DNA from: Paenibacillus sp. 1781tsa1
Lineage (GTDB): Bacteria; Bacillota; Bacilli; Paenibacillales; Paenibacillaceae
Assembly (NCBI RefSeq): GCF_024159265.1
Contig: NZ_JAMYWY010000001.1
Location: 4,402,001 to 4,466,000, forward strand
Direction: 5' to 3'
DNA length: 64,000 nucleotides
Position 1 is the first letter of the stretch; every line of letters starts with the position of its first letter. The notes beneath the pieces are model-generated. The model ran no database searches. It worked only from the letters and a program-made list of their open reading frames with translations, and was not told where the DNA came from. Shown piece by piece: positions 18,272-27,904 of this stretch. The translations under genes and the position numbers were made by a program.

Positions 18272-18692
18272 ACCTCATCCACCATTCTTTTTGTCTTTTG
18301 AACATCCGACCTGATTCTCTGCAGCGTAACATCAATGGCGCTATGTAACCTTCCATAATCTACTAATCAGTTTATCAGATATTGTCCCTTCATCCGGTTA
18401 CAACGTTGTCATATTCGGTCGGAAATAAGATAAAAAAGCAGATCACATTTAAGAACATCATCTCTTTTACATGAATGTGTATCGATTTCGTATCAGTGAT
18501 GTCATAAATTGATGAAATTCCATCTATTAATGTAACTTCAGAATATACATATATCGGAACAGGCAGTATTACAAAAAAACTGATTCAGAGAACGGAAGAA
18601 TGACAGGGAGTATCTGATGAAGTATTCCACCAAGAAGGATCAGGACTTCTATGTATAGCTGACTTATTAAGCTAATTTAGCTTCTGAAATTA
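18272..18692. other. Intergenic region upstream of amidase copy 2
   Basis: About 420 AT-rich bases between the leuD terminator and amidase copy 2. I see no convincing ORF, RNA structure or operator. It must hold the amidase promoter, but no clear -35/-10 pair stands out. GCTAATTTAGC occurs on both sides of the leuD terminator (18671 and 18762). Confidence 0.5.
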
Positions 18693-18751
18693 CAAAAAAA
18701 AGCTTCTGTCTCATCCATAGGAACAAGGTTCCTATGGCGAGGCAGAAGCTT
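18693..18751 (-). terminator. leuCD terminator
   Basis: AGCTTCTG.CTC..CCATAGGAAC pairs with its complement across a 2-base loop, a stem of about 21 bp with small mismatches. Eight T follow on the minus strand, just past the leuD stop. Confidence 0.85.
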
Positions 18752-18774
18752 TCTGCTGTACGCTAATTTAGCGA

Positions 18775-19377
18775 TTAACCGAACAGTTTTGCCGCATGGC
18801 GTTGCTCATACGCAGCGATTTCGTCATCATGTTGAAGAGTGAGACCGATATCGTCCAGTCCTTGCAAAAGGAATTGACGACGATGCTCATCCAGATCAAA
18901 ATCGATATGCAATCCGTATGCATCAGTAATCGTTTTGTTCTCCAGATTTACATTCATCTCATAGCCTTCATGTGTAGCTGTACGTTGGAACAAGTCTTCA
19001 ACTTGCTCTTCTGACAACTTAATTGGCAAGATTCCGTTCTTAAAGCAGTTATTATAGAAGATATCTGCAAAAGATGGAGCGATGACACAACGGAATCCAT
19101 AGTCCATAATTGCCCATGGCGCATGCTCACGGGAAGATCCACAGCCAAAGTTGGCGCGTGAAATCAGGATGGATGCCCCTTCATAACGAGGTTTATTCAT
19201 TTCGAAGGAAGCATTATTGTTGCCCTCTTCATCAAAACGCCATTCATAGAACAAAAATTGTCCAAATCCGGTACGTTCAATCCGTTTCAGAAACTGTTTC
19301 GGTATGATTGCGTCTGTATCTACATTGACCCGGTCTACCGGTGCAACGATGCCTTGTAATGTTTTGAATTCTTCCAT
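18775..19377 (-). CDS. leuD: 3-Isopropylmalate dehydratase small subunit
   Basis: A 200-residue swivelling subunit of isopropylmalate isomerase, which interconverts 2- and 3-isopropylmalate in leucine synthesis. Family hallmarks are the N-terminal VDRVNVDTDAIIPKQFLK and the loop NFGCGSSREHAPWA that contributes substrate contacts. Length is normal for the family. It begins 31 bases after leuC, and the two form one transcript ending at the strong terminator downstream. The other leucine genes (leuA, leuB) are not in this window. Confidence 0.97.
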   Translation of the reverse strand: MEEFKTLQGIVAPVDRVNVDTDAIIPKQFLKRIERTGFGQFLFYEWRFDEEGNNNASFEMNKPRYEGASILISRANFGCGSSREHAPWAIMDYGFRCVIAPSFADIFYNNCFKNGILPIKLSEEQVEDLFQRTATHEGYEMNVNLENKTITDAYGLHIDFDLDEHRRQFLLQGLDDIGLTLQHDDEIAAYEQRHAAKLFG

Positions 19378-19408
19378 ATTAAACGTTCTCCCTTCTGTCT
19401 GTTATAGA

Positions 19409-20830
<1,422 letters not shown>

Positions 20831-20908
20831 CATTTTCACCTCATCATAAGTTCGGTCCTTGGAAGAGCCTCTGTTTTTCTTTAAAAAGTGAAGCTCTTGA
20901 ATGACATA

Positions 20909-20938
20909 AATATATCACCCCGTCCTTCATTGTTCCAA
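20909..20938 (-). promoter_or_regulatory. Candidate sigma-A promoter of leuCD
   Basis: On the minus strand, TTGGAA (20938-20933), an 18-base spacer and TATATT (20914-20909) lie about 80 bases upstream of leuC. Fit to consensus is moderate. Confidence 0.5.
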
Positions 20939-20959
20939 GATATAATATCTATAGATGTA

Positions 20960-20974
20960 ATAGGTTTAACCTAT
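20960..20974. promoter_or_regulatory. LysR-type operator between leuC and the LysR gene
   Basis: ATAGGTTTAACCTAT is a 7-1-7 perfect palindrome of the ATA-N9-TAT / T-N11-A type used by LysR regulators. It lies about 20 bases upstream of the candidate leuC -35. It is the best candidate site for the divergent regulator. Confidence 0.6.
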
Positions 20975-21021
20975 AATAAGAGAATGACAAATAAACCACT
21001 GCTCACAGCTGAGGTCTCAAT

Positions 21022-21041
21022 TGATAACAATTATCATTATC
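21022..21041. promoter_or_regulatory. Fur box between leuC and the LysR gene
   Basis: TGATAACAATTATCA matches 13 of 14 informative positions of the Bacillus 7-1-7 Fur box, and GATAACAATTATCATTATC matches 16 of 19 positions of the classical box. It lies about 190 bases upstream of leuC and 160 bases upstream of the LysR start. No iron-uptake gene is adjacent. Confidence 0.7.
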
Positions 21042-21167
21042 ATATATGTCTTATAGTACGTTCCCGCTTCTTCGCTGTCAATGTTTTTATACAAAATAAA
21101 GAAGCCGCCTCCTGATTTTAGAGTTTACCGGTAGTTTCGGCAAAGAGAATGATTTCTTTATCTGTAG

Positions 21168-21176
21168 TGATATAAT
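21168..21176 (+). promoter_or_regulatory. Extended -10 promoter of the LysR gene
   Basis: TG-A-TATAAT is a perfect extended -10 element, 26 bases before the LysR ATG. No good -35 is seen, which such promoters tolerate. Confidence 0.6.
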
Positions 21177-21201
21177 GGTGGCATAACGAAAGGAATGACC
21201 A

Positions 21202-22128
21202 ATGACGATGGAATTCAGACAACTTCAATATACGCTGCAAATTGCGGCCGAACGCAATTTCTCCAGAGCAGCAGAAAAACTGCATATTGCCCAACCTTCA
21301 TTAAGCCAGCAATTATCCAAATTGGAAAAAGAATTGGGAGTACTGCTGTTTCAGCGTAATACAAGCACCGTAGAGTTAACCCATGCGGGTGTTACTTTTG
21401 TGGAGCAAGCCCAGAAGATCGTAGATGCCATGGAGTTATTACGTCAGGAAATGTCAGACATCTCACAGCTTCGCAAAGGTAAAGTCGTTGTGGGCAGCAT
21501 GCCCATCACTGGCTCACACCTGCTCCCCCACGTGCTTCCTGCGTTCCAACAAGCGTATCCCGAGATTGAAGTCACCTTGTTGGAAGACTCCGGGCTTACG
21601 CTTGAGAAATTGACAGCAAGCGGCAAAGCTGATCTGAGCCTGTTATCTCTTCCTTTACAAGAACCAAGCTTGTCTTATGTAACTATTGGCGAAGAACGGA
21701 TTGATCTGGCGGTTCCCCCGAATCACCCTCTGGCACGCAGGGCAGATCCGGAAAATCCGCTTCCTGTGCGCATTGAAGAGCTTCGCGATGAACCATTTGT
21801 TGTATTGAAAAAAGGACAGGGTTTCCGCAAACTTACATTTGATCTCTGTGAGCAGGCCGGTTTTGATCCCCAAGTTGTGTTCGAGAGCACAAATATTGAA
21901 ACCGTTCAGTCACTGGTCGCCACAGGGATGGGCATTACACTGGTTCCACGCTTCATTGCCCGTGCGCCGCGCAGTGAATTCGTACCTGTGTACGTACCGC
22001 TTGCTGAGCCAACTCCCAGCAGAACACTTGTTGTGGCTTACCGTCAAGGAAGAGTACTGTCGAAGGCAGCCGAAGCATTCATCCATACGTTTCAACAAAC
22101 GGTGGCCGAATTGTCCAAGGGAGACTAA
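21202..22128 (+). CDS. LysR-family transcriptional regulator
   Basis: A 308-residue LysR regulator. The N-terminal winged helix-turn-helix (NFSRAAEKLHIAQPSLSQQL, residues about 19-38) is followed by the linker helix and a two-lobed effector-binding domain (GKVVVGSMPITGSHLLP onward). AAAGGA precedes the ATG by 7 bases. It is divergent from leuCD, and the shared intergenic region has a perfect LysR-type palindrome, so control of leuCD and of itself is likely. The effector is not known; a branched-chain precursor is a guess from context. A hairpin terminator follows at 22173. Confidence 0.92.
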   Translation: MTMEFRQLQYTLQIAAERNFSRAAEKLHIAQPSLSQQLSKLEKELGVLLFQRNTSTVELTHAGVTFVEQAQKIVDAMELLRQEMSDISQLRKGKVVVGSMPITGSHLLPHVLPAFQQAYPEIEVTLLEDSGLTLEKLTASGKADLSLLSLPLQEPSLSYVTIGEERIDLAVPPNHPLARRADPENPLPVRIEELRDEPFVVLKKGQGFRKLTFDLCEQAGFDPQVVFESTNIETVQSLVATGMGITLVPRFIARAPRSEFVPVYVPLAEPTPSRTLVVAYRQGRVLSKAAEAFIHTFQQTVAELSKGD

Positions 22129-22172
22129 GGAATTTCTCCTATAGGTATGGTGACATATATACAGAACCAAAA

Positions 22173-22205
22173 CAAAGGCTTGACCCTAATGGGCCAAGCC
22201 TTTGT
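22173..22205 (+). terminator. Hairpin after the LysR gene
   Basis: ACAAAGGCTTG and CAAGCCTTTGT form an 11-bp perfect stem. The T run is short, so termination may be partial. Confidence 0.55.
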
Positions 22206-22361
22206 CATATACTCGTTTCCCGCATCCGCAGGATAGAGTTCTTACATCGCGATCACAGTAACTGGTTAGAGTACAATGTTGCTTGTTAAGTTGTTTAGCT
22301 TTCATGCTAATTTATAATGTTAATGTAGAAACGTACATAAGAAAACTTCATGTGTGGCGGT

Positions 22362-22547
22362 TTATTTTCGCAAATTACGATCGCTTGTCAGCCTGTTTTG
22401 CTGATTCATGATACGGCCTTCGTCCTGAACAGTTGAATCAGGCGGTGATAGCCCTCCTGCTCCATTCTCTAAGAATGCCCTTAAGTGATCTTCCCTTGTG
22501 TTATCCTGTTCCAGTCTCCTGAGCGTATCTTTCACATGGTTGTCCAT
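22362..22547 (-). CDS. Small hydrophilic protein of unknown function
   Basis: A 61-residue, highly charged, soluble-looking protein with no Cys, no signal peptide and no membrane helix. The first half is helical in character (DNHVKDTLRRLEQDN); the second half is Gly/Pro/Asn-rich. I do not recognise it. Support for expression is a good Shine-Dalgarno (AAGGAG, 11 bases before the ATG). It lies downstream of the omega-amidase gene on the same strand, 90 bases away, with a GGTAA/TTACC dyad in the gap. It could be a small stress or spore protein, but nothing in the sequence proves that. Confidence 0.5.
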   Translation of the reverse strand: MDNHVKDTLRRLEQDNTREDHLRAFLENGAGGLSPPDSTVQDEGRIMNQQNRLTSDRNLRK

Positions 22548-22637
22548 TGATTGATCATCTCCTTGGTAACGGGATAGTTATCATTACCCGCGCCCTGGAA
22601 GAATAAACACTTTATCTAAAGAATTTTATTTCAATTT

Positions 22638-23459
22638 TTATTTTTCGCCAAAATAAACGCCAGGTCGACGGTCTTCAAACACGGGAATACGCCCGCGAAC
22701 CTCATCTACCAGGGAGGGGCGAATGATTCCCGTCACGATCTCTTCCCCTTCGCCACCTTCAGCCACAATCTCACCCCAAGGATCAATGATGAGGGAATGT
22801 CCGAAAAACTCGGTGTCTCCCCCTTTTCCCACACGGTTACAGGCGATCACATACATCTGATTCTCAATCGCTCGTGCCGTAAGCAATGTACGCCAATGGT
22901 GCAGACGAGGGTTCGGCCATTCGGCCGGTACAATCAATGCCTTGGCACCATTTAAAGCAAGGGTGCGGGCAAGTTCCGGAAACCGGATGTCGTAACAGAT
23001 CGAAGCACCCGCTGTAAGACCGTTCTGCAATTCAAAAATTTCAGGTTCCGCACCAGGCTCTAAATATTTCTCCTCGTCCATCAGACGGAACAAATGTAAT
23101 TTATCGTACCGAGTGAGCTGTTTTCCTTCACGGTCATACGCGTACATTGTATTGTATATTTGACCATCCCGTTTCTCGGCAATTGAACCGCCAACGATGG
23201 AAATTTGATGTTTTTGAGCAAAAGCAGACAGCCATTCCCGAGATTTCTGGCCTTCCGGGTCAGCGAGTTCATGAATTTGAGTCAAAGCGTATCCGGTATT
23301 CCACATCTCAGGCAGCACAGCCAGCCCCAGATCCGGATACTGTTCTACCGCACGCTCAAGCAACGCCTGCATATGTTTATGATTGGCCTCAGGGTCTCCG
23401 AGTTGAATATCGCCCTGAATCAGGGCTACACGCATTTCTCCCTGTTGTTTTTCTGTCAT
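22638..23459 (-). CDS. mtnU: Carbon-nitrogen hydrolase, probable omega-amidase of methionine salvage
   Basis: About 273 residues of the nitrilase superfamily with the Glu-Lys-Cys triad: Glu in AVLPEMWNTGY, Lys in YDKLHLF and Cys in ASICYDIRFPEL. Omega-amidases of this type hydrolyse alpha-ketoglutaramate left when glutamine is the amino donor in methionine regeneration. In B. subtilis mtnU lies beside the aminotransferase gene mtnE; here an mtnE-like gene lies about 3 kb away, on the other side of an iron locus. That neighbourhood supports the name, though other nitrilase-type substrates are possible. GAGGAG lies 8 bases before the chosen ATG; GTG 23468 is in frame but lies inside that ribosome site. 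Confidence 0.75.
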   Translation of the reverse strand: MTEKQQGEMRVALIQGDIQLGDPEANHKHMQALLERAVEQYPDLGLAVLPEMWNTGYALTQIHELADPEGQKSREWLSAFAQKHQISIVGGSIAEKRDGQIYNTMYAYDREGKQLTRYDKLHLFRLMDEEKYLEPGAEPEIFELQNGLTAGASICYDIRFPELARTLALNGAKALIVPAEWPNPRLHHWRTLLTARAIENQMYVIACNRVGKGGDTEFFGHSLIIDPWGEIVAEGGEGEEIVTGIIRPSLVDEVRGRIPVFEDRRPGVYFGEK

Positions 23460-23532
23460 GACAAGCACTCCTCTGAACCGTAATACCTGCTATCATAGCT
23501 TGATCCTCTTGAGTACCGCAAGCCTGTTTTTG

Positions 23533-25155
23533 TTATGAACTTGTACACAACAACTCAGGCAGCAAGATCAGCAATCGATCGATCGTGAGCGCATCACCCA
23601 CATTCCAAGTCGACTCCTCCACAGCGTACACCCGTCCATTCTGCACAGCCGAAAGGTTCTTCCAACTGGGACTTTTCATCAGCATCTCTGTAGCCTCCCG
23701 GGCTACAATTTCCTCAGGCAGCATGACAAATACATGATCTCCCGCATACTGACGTACCGCTTCAGCCGAAATTTCCTTATAGGCTCTGCCCGCCGCAAGT
23801 GCTTCCTTCACTTTGGTAACCGGCCTAAATCCTCTCGGATGATATAATAGTGGCGCAAGCCCGATATTGCCCATAACAAATAATCGTGCACCCCGATGGT
23901 ATGTAAATACGGATGCCGTTTCCCCTGCTTCAATCGCTGTATGGATCTTCGCCCACATCTGCTCAGTACGCTCCCCATAGGAGGTTAGCCATTGTTCAGC
24001 CTGAGATTGTCTGCCAAACCAATTGCCCAAACTGCGCATTCGCTCGTCCAACATGGCATGTGAGTTATAAGCGAGTGTTGGTGCAATGCGAGAAAGTTGT
24101 TCATATTGCTGTTCGTTGTTGCTATCAAAGATAATCAAATCCGGCTTCATGATAACAGCTGCTTCCACATTAACCGGAGCAACCGCGTCATAGGTCTGTT
24201 CTCCCAATATCTGAATGCCCAACATAAGCAGATCTCCAGCTGAATCTCCGTAAAACATAATTCGCTCCGGGTTTACTGGAATATTCACATCATGACCCAA
24301 CCAATCTTGTACCAACGTTTGCTGCTGAATAGATCTGTCATATTGACGAGGAGACAATCCGGTCATTTGGCGAAAACGCCTGCTGAAATAATACTCATCC
24401 TTAAACCCAACGCGGCTCGCTATATCCCGAAGCGGTTCATCCGATTTGCGAAGCCATTCCTTGGCATGTTTGATACGTACATGATTCACATAATCAAGCG
24501 GCTTGTGACCCGTGAGTTGTCTGAACAGGGTCGTATACTGTGCTGGTCTGATCTCCGCGAGACGTGCCAGTTTCTGTACAGTGATTTCTTCAGCATAATG
24601 GTCGTCTACATACTGAATCGTACTGTGTAGTCTGGCTTCCATACTCTGTACCGTCTTCGGAGAGGTGTACCGGGTAATGATCATCTCCATCCATTTTTGG
24701 AACTGTGCATTCAGATGACTGTATTCGGCATCTGTTTTATAATCCCGAATGACATACATCTGTTCCAACAGCCCACTTAATGGAGCATAGGGATAACCAT
24801 TCAATTGGTTTCTGTGCTCAAATACAGGGCGGGTATAGAGCTCCGGATCACCCGTTAACACATGAATAACATCAAAAGCCATCACGAAATATTTCAATTC
24901 CGAGTCACTGCGATGTTCAATCTGGTAGCCCTCTCCCGGAGAAAGTGGATAAACACATCCCGTAGTAAACGAAAACTGTTCATGTCCTATATATAAACGC
25001 CCATCCCCTTCTTCGCAGATCAGGAAGGCATGTTTCTCGCAAGCAACTTCCAGCATCACCTGTTCAGGTGGTTCAATTCGTCGTACCAGATGATCCAGCC
25101 GAAACATGAATGCTGAAAAGAACAACGCTCCCCCATCGGCATCCAAAGCCTGCAT
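23533..25155 (-). CDS. AraC-family regulator fused to a binding-protein-like sensor domain (second copy)
   Basis: A 540-residue protein with the same plan as the regulator near the left edge: N-terminal cupin-like region (to about 165), two helix-turn-helix motifs (VQKLARLAEIRPAQYTTLF and LRDIASRVGFKDEYYFSRRF, about 185-270), then a siderophore-binding-protein-like domain without signal peptide (about 290-540). Such Btr-like proteins sense the ferric siderophore inside the cell. Its start has GAGG 9 bases upstream, and a near-perfect Fur box lies 27 bases upstream. The binding-lipoprotein gene lies directly upstream on the same strand and is the likely target. Confidence 0.87.
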   Translation of the reverse strand: MQALDADGGALFFSAFMFRLDHLVRRIEPPEQVMLEVACEKHAFLICEEGDGRLYIGHEQFSFTTGCVYPLSPGEGYQIEHRSDSELKYFVMAFDVIHVLTGDPELYTRPVFEHRNQLNGYPYAPLSGLLEQMYVIRDYKTDAEYSHLNAQFQKWMEMIITRYTSPKTVQSMEARLHSTIQYVDDHYAEEITVQKLARLAEIRPAQYTTLFRQLTGHKPLDYVNHVRIKHAKEWLRKSDEPLRDIASRVGFKDEYYFSRRFRQMTGLSPRQYDRSIQQQTLVQDWLGHDVNIPVNPERIMFYGDSAGDLLMLGIQILGEQTYDAVAPVNVEAAVIMKPDLIIFDSNNEQQYEQLSRIAPTLAYNSHAMLDERMRSLGNWFGRQSQAEQWLTSYGERTEQMWAKIHTAIEAGETASVFTYHRGARLFVMGNIGLAPLLYHPRGFRPVTKVKEALAAGRAYKEISAEAVRQYAGDHVFVMLPEEIVAREATEMLMKSPSWKNLSAVQNGRVYAVEESTWNVGDALTIDRLLILLPELLCTSS

Positions 25156-25181
25156 GTCGGTTCACCTCGTTTTTTCTAAAA

Positions 25182-25196
25182 TGAGAATAATTATCA
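25182..25196 (-). promoter_or_regulatory. Fur box upstream of the second AraC regulator
   Basis: TGAGAATAATTATCA matches 13 of 14 informative positions of the 7-1-7 Fur box, 27 bases upstream of the regulator ATG. Confidence 0.75.
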
Positions 25197-25261
25197 ATCA
25201 TTCTATATGGTCTGATTATAAGCGAGCGATGGTCAATAATCCAGATATGAGTTTATTCGGC

Positions 25262-25300
25262 AAAAAAGAGCGTTCAACGAAAGGTTGAAGGCTCCTTTTA
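25262..25300 (-). terminator. Terminator after the second binding-lipoprotein gene
   Basis: GGAGC..TTCAACC and GGTTGAA..GCTC form the stem on the minus strand, followed by six T. It separates the lipoprotein gene from the AraC gene, so the latter has its own promoter. Confidence 0.7.
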
Positions 25301-25356
25301 CTTTTTAATCAACATTACTTAAAGGTATTACTGGTGCCTTACTGGCTCATCATCAA

Positions 25357-26376
25357 TTATTGGATCATCTGTTTAGGCAGCTCTTGTAACAGCCACTCCC
25401 TGGAAAGGGCATCACTTGAAGCTTTTACGATATCAAAACGATATACTTTTCCCTCTTTTACAGCAGGTAGGTTCTTCCAGATTGAACTATCCAGCAATTC
25501 TTTGGTGGATTGCTTTGCATCGTCGGTCACAGGATCTAGAATAAATATCCGATCACCTGCAATTTCATATAATTTTTCGGTCGAAATTTCTACAAATCCC
25601 ATGTCTTGATCTAATACTTTCTGAATTTCTGCGGTTGGCTTCAGCCCGTCTTTTCCATATAACAACTGTGGCAATCCTGCACCCGCCATGACAAACAGAC
25701 GATTCCCGGGATACATGGTGAATACTGAAGCTGTCTCCCCTTCTTTCAATCCGTTCTCATGAAGTTGCTTCCACATCTCTTCTGTTGCTTGTTGATGCTT
25801 TGTAATCCAATCCTCCGCTTCTTGCTTCTTGTTCAACAAGTCGCCAAGGATACGCAACCGATCTTCTATTGACCCGAACGAATCAAAGGTAACCGTAGGT
25901 GCAACCTTCGCGATCTGATCGTATTGTGCCTCATCACTGTTGGAGAAAATGATCAGATCGGGATTCAAGGCTAGCGCCTTTTCCACACTAATCGGAAATC
26001 CTACATCTTCTGCCTGAGCAACCTGATCATCGTATACGGTTCCCTCCTGATGCAGTATGCCTACAGGAACAACACCTAGCGCGAGCAGGTCCCCGGTAAC
26101 TTCTCCATGATAGATGACTCGCTTCGGATCTACAGGAACCTCAACCTCATGGCCAGTCCAATCTTTGAATACCCGGGTCTCACCCTCATTCGTTGTCTCT
26201 TCCGTTGCAGTTTGTTCCTGATTGGTTGTCTTTCCTTCAGCCTGAGTTTCTGTGGCTGCTTTGGAATCTTCTGCACCAGCAGCAGGTGTTGCACCCTGAT
26301 TTCCACAAGCCAGCAGCAGAACGGATAACCACGTAATCGTAAATAATACTGCCGTATTTCGTATGCCTTTTTTCAT
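25357..26376 (-). CDS. Iron-siderophore ABC transporter substrate-binding lipoprotein (second copy)
   Basis: About 339 residues. The N-terminus (basic residues, hydrophobic core, lipobox LLLAC) makes it a lipoprotein, followed by an Ala/Glu/Thr-rich tether to about residue 65. The fold starts at EVPVDPKRVIYHGEVTGDLLALGV and includes ALNPDLIIFSNSDEAQYDQI, typical of FeuA/FhuD-type binding proteins. The start at 26376 follows GGGGGAG; an in-frame upstream ATG lacks such a site. A strong Fur box lies about 50 bases upstream. No permease or ATPase gene is adjacent, so it must use a transporter encoded elsewhere. The partner AraC sensor gene is next downstream. Confidence 0.9.
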   Translation of the reverse strand: MKKGIRNTAVLFTITWLSVLLLACGNQGATPAAGAEDSKAATETQAEGKTTNQEQTATEETTNEGETRVFKDWTGHEVEVPVDPKRVIYHGEVTGDLLALGVVPVGILHQEGTVYDDQVAQAEDVGFPISVEKALALNPDLIIFSNSDEAQYDQIAKVAPTVTFDSFGSIEDRLRILGDLLNKKQEAEDWITKHQQATEEMWKQLHENGLKEGETASVFTMYPGNRLFVMAGAGLPQLLYGKDGLKPTAEIQKVLDQDMGFVEISTEKLYEIAGDRIFILDPVTDDAKQSTKELLDSSIWKNLPAVKEGKVYRFDIVKASSDALSREWLLQELPKQMIQ

Positions 26377-26423
26377 TTTTATTTCTCCCCCTATATCATG
26401 TGCATGGTGCAATATAATTTAAT

Positions 26424-26442
26424 GATATTGATTATCATTATC
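26424..26442 (-). promoter_or_regulatory. Fur box upstream of the second binding-lipoprotein gene
   Basis: GATATTGATTATCATTATC matches 17 of 19 positions of the classical Fur consensus, about 50 bases before the lipoprotein start. Confidence 0.8.
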
Positions 26443-26638
26443 GGATATTATCATAAAACATGGCTTCTCTCAGCTCAATGGACAAAACGAAATGAGCACT
26501 TTCAGTTTTGTACAATCCTCCACTCTTTGCACGTATGTACTGCATAATCAAGTGTATTTCCCTCTATACAGCTCGGGATTGGCGTGATAAATTAATGAGA
26601 ACTATTTGCCATTTTTAATAACCGGAGTGATGAAGCTA

Positions 26639-27847
26639 ATGACCCATTCAGACCATATAACTGCTCGTTCAGCCTTTACGATACCAACTTCTGATGTAAT
26701 GACACAGCTACCAACGCAATTTTTTGCTACGCTTGTTCAAAATGTAAATCGTGAAATCGCAAGTGGACATGACGTGATCAATCTGGGTCAGGGGAACCCG
26801 GATACACCTACACCTCCTCATATTGTGAAAACACTGCAAGAGTCGGCAGAAAATCCTCTCTACCACAAATACTCCCCTTTTAGAGGGTACTCTTTCCTGA
26901 AGGAAGCTGTCGCTAAACGTTATAAGGAAGATTACAATGTTGATCTGGATCCCGAGACTGAAGTAGCCATTCTGTTCGGAGGCAAAACAGGACTGGTTCA
27001 GTTACCTCAGGTCCTGCTTAACCCCGGTGACACTGTTCTCGTTCCCGATCCAGGCTACCCGGACTACTGGTCTGGTGTTGCACTCGCGAAAGCAAACATG
27101 TCATTTATGCCTTTGCTGGAGTCCAATGCATTTCTGCCGGATTACGAAGCAGTTACAGCCGAAGATCGGGAGAAGGCCAAGCTGATGTTCCTCAACTATC
27201 CCAACAATCCAACGTCGGCAACGGCTCCACTATCGTTTTACGAAGATACAGTTGAATTTGCCATTCAAAATCAAATCGTCGTTGCCAGCGACTTTGCTTA
27301 CGGTGCGATTGGATTCGACGGACATCGTCCAGTAAGTTTCTTACAAGCCCCTGGTGCCAAAGAAGTGGGCATTGAGTTCTATACGTTATCCAAAACGTAC
27401 AATATGGCTGGATGGCGTGTTGGATTCGCGCTAGGTAATGCAGAGATCGTCTCTAAAATCAATCTGCTTCAGGATCATATCTATGTCAGTCTTTTCGGTG
27501 GGATTCAAGCTGCGGCAACGGAAGCACTTACTGGATCTCAGGAATGTGTCTCTTCGCTGGTTTCACGTTACGAATCCCGTCGTAATGCGTTCTATGATGC
27601 GCTTTCCTCGATTGGCTGGCAAGCTTCAAAACCGGCAGGTTCATTCTTCAGCTGGTTGCCTGTACCTGCAGGTTATACCTCTGCTTCATTTGCGGACTTG
27701 TTACTGCGGGATGCCAAAGTGGCAGTCGCCCCAGGTATCGGTTTTGGTTCGCATGGTGAAGGCTATGTGCGCGCAGGACTGCTAAGTGATGAAAACCGAT
27801 TACGCGAAGCTGTGGAACGGATTGGCAAGCTGAACTTATTCAAGTAA
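26639..27847 (+). CDS. mtnE: PLP-dependent aminotransferase, MtnE-like
   Basis: About 402 residues of fold-type I aminotransferase. Hallmarks are VINLGQGNPDTPTPPHIV near the N-terminus, NYPNNPTSA at the cofactor pocket, the PLP Lys in TLSKTYNMAGWRVGFA, and the C-terminal Arg region GYVRAGLL. The sequence resembles MtnE (YkrV) of B. subtilis, which makes methionine from ketomethylthiobutyrate. Its neighbours (mtnU-like upstream, mtnWXB downstream past proBAC) support this. GGAG lies 11 bases before ATG 26639; ATG 26630 is only 2 bases from it. No S-box was seen upstream, unlike B. subtilis mtn genes. Confidence 0.82.
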   Translation: MTHSDHITARSAFTIPTSDVMTQLPTQFFATLVQNVNREIASGHDVINLGQGNPDTPTPPHIVKTLQESAENPLYHKYSPFRGYSFLKEAVAKRYKEDYNVDLDPETEVAILFGGKTGLVQLPQVLLNPGDTVLVPDPGYPDYWSGVALAKANMSFMPLLESNAFLPDYEAVTAEDREKAKLMFLNYPNNPTSATAPLSFYEDTVEFAIQNQIVVASDFAYGAIGFDGHRPVSFLQAPGAKEVGIEFYTLSKTYNMAGWRVGFALGNAEIVSKINLLQDHIYVSLFGGIQAAATEALTGSQECVSSLVSRYESRRNAFYDALSSIGWQASKPAGSFFSWLPVPAGYTSASFADLLLRDAKVAVAPGIGFGSHGEGYVRAGLLSDENRLREAVERIGKLNLFK

Positions 27848-27867
27848 TTTACAGGACGATAACCCCT

Positions 27868-27896
27868 TTGCATATGCCAAGTTTCCATGGTATGTT
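27868..27896 (+). promoter_or_regulatory. Promoter of the proB T-box transcript
   Basis: TTGCAT and TATGTT are separated by 17 bases, just upstream of the T-box stem I. Transcription would start near 27903. Confidence 0.6.
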
Positions 27897-27904
27897 ATAA
27901 GAAA

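Noticed and set aside
22555..22585. Fur box before the 61-residue gene
   Set aside because: It has TGATAAC but the second half does not match; more likely just a GGTAA/TTACC dyad.
26413..26638. Possible S-box (SAM riboswitch) upstream of mtnE
   Set aside because: No GGAGGG/AGAGNNG-type conserved S-box segments or terminator are visible.
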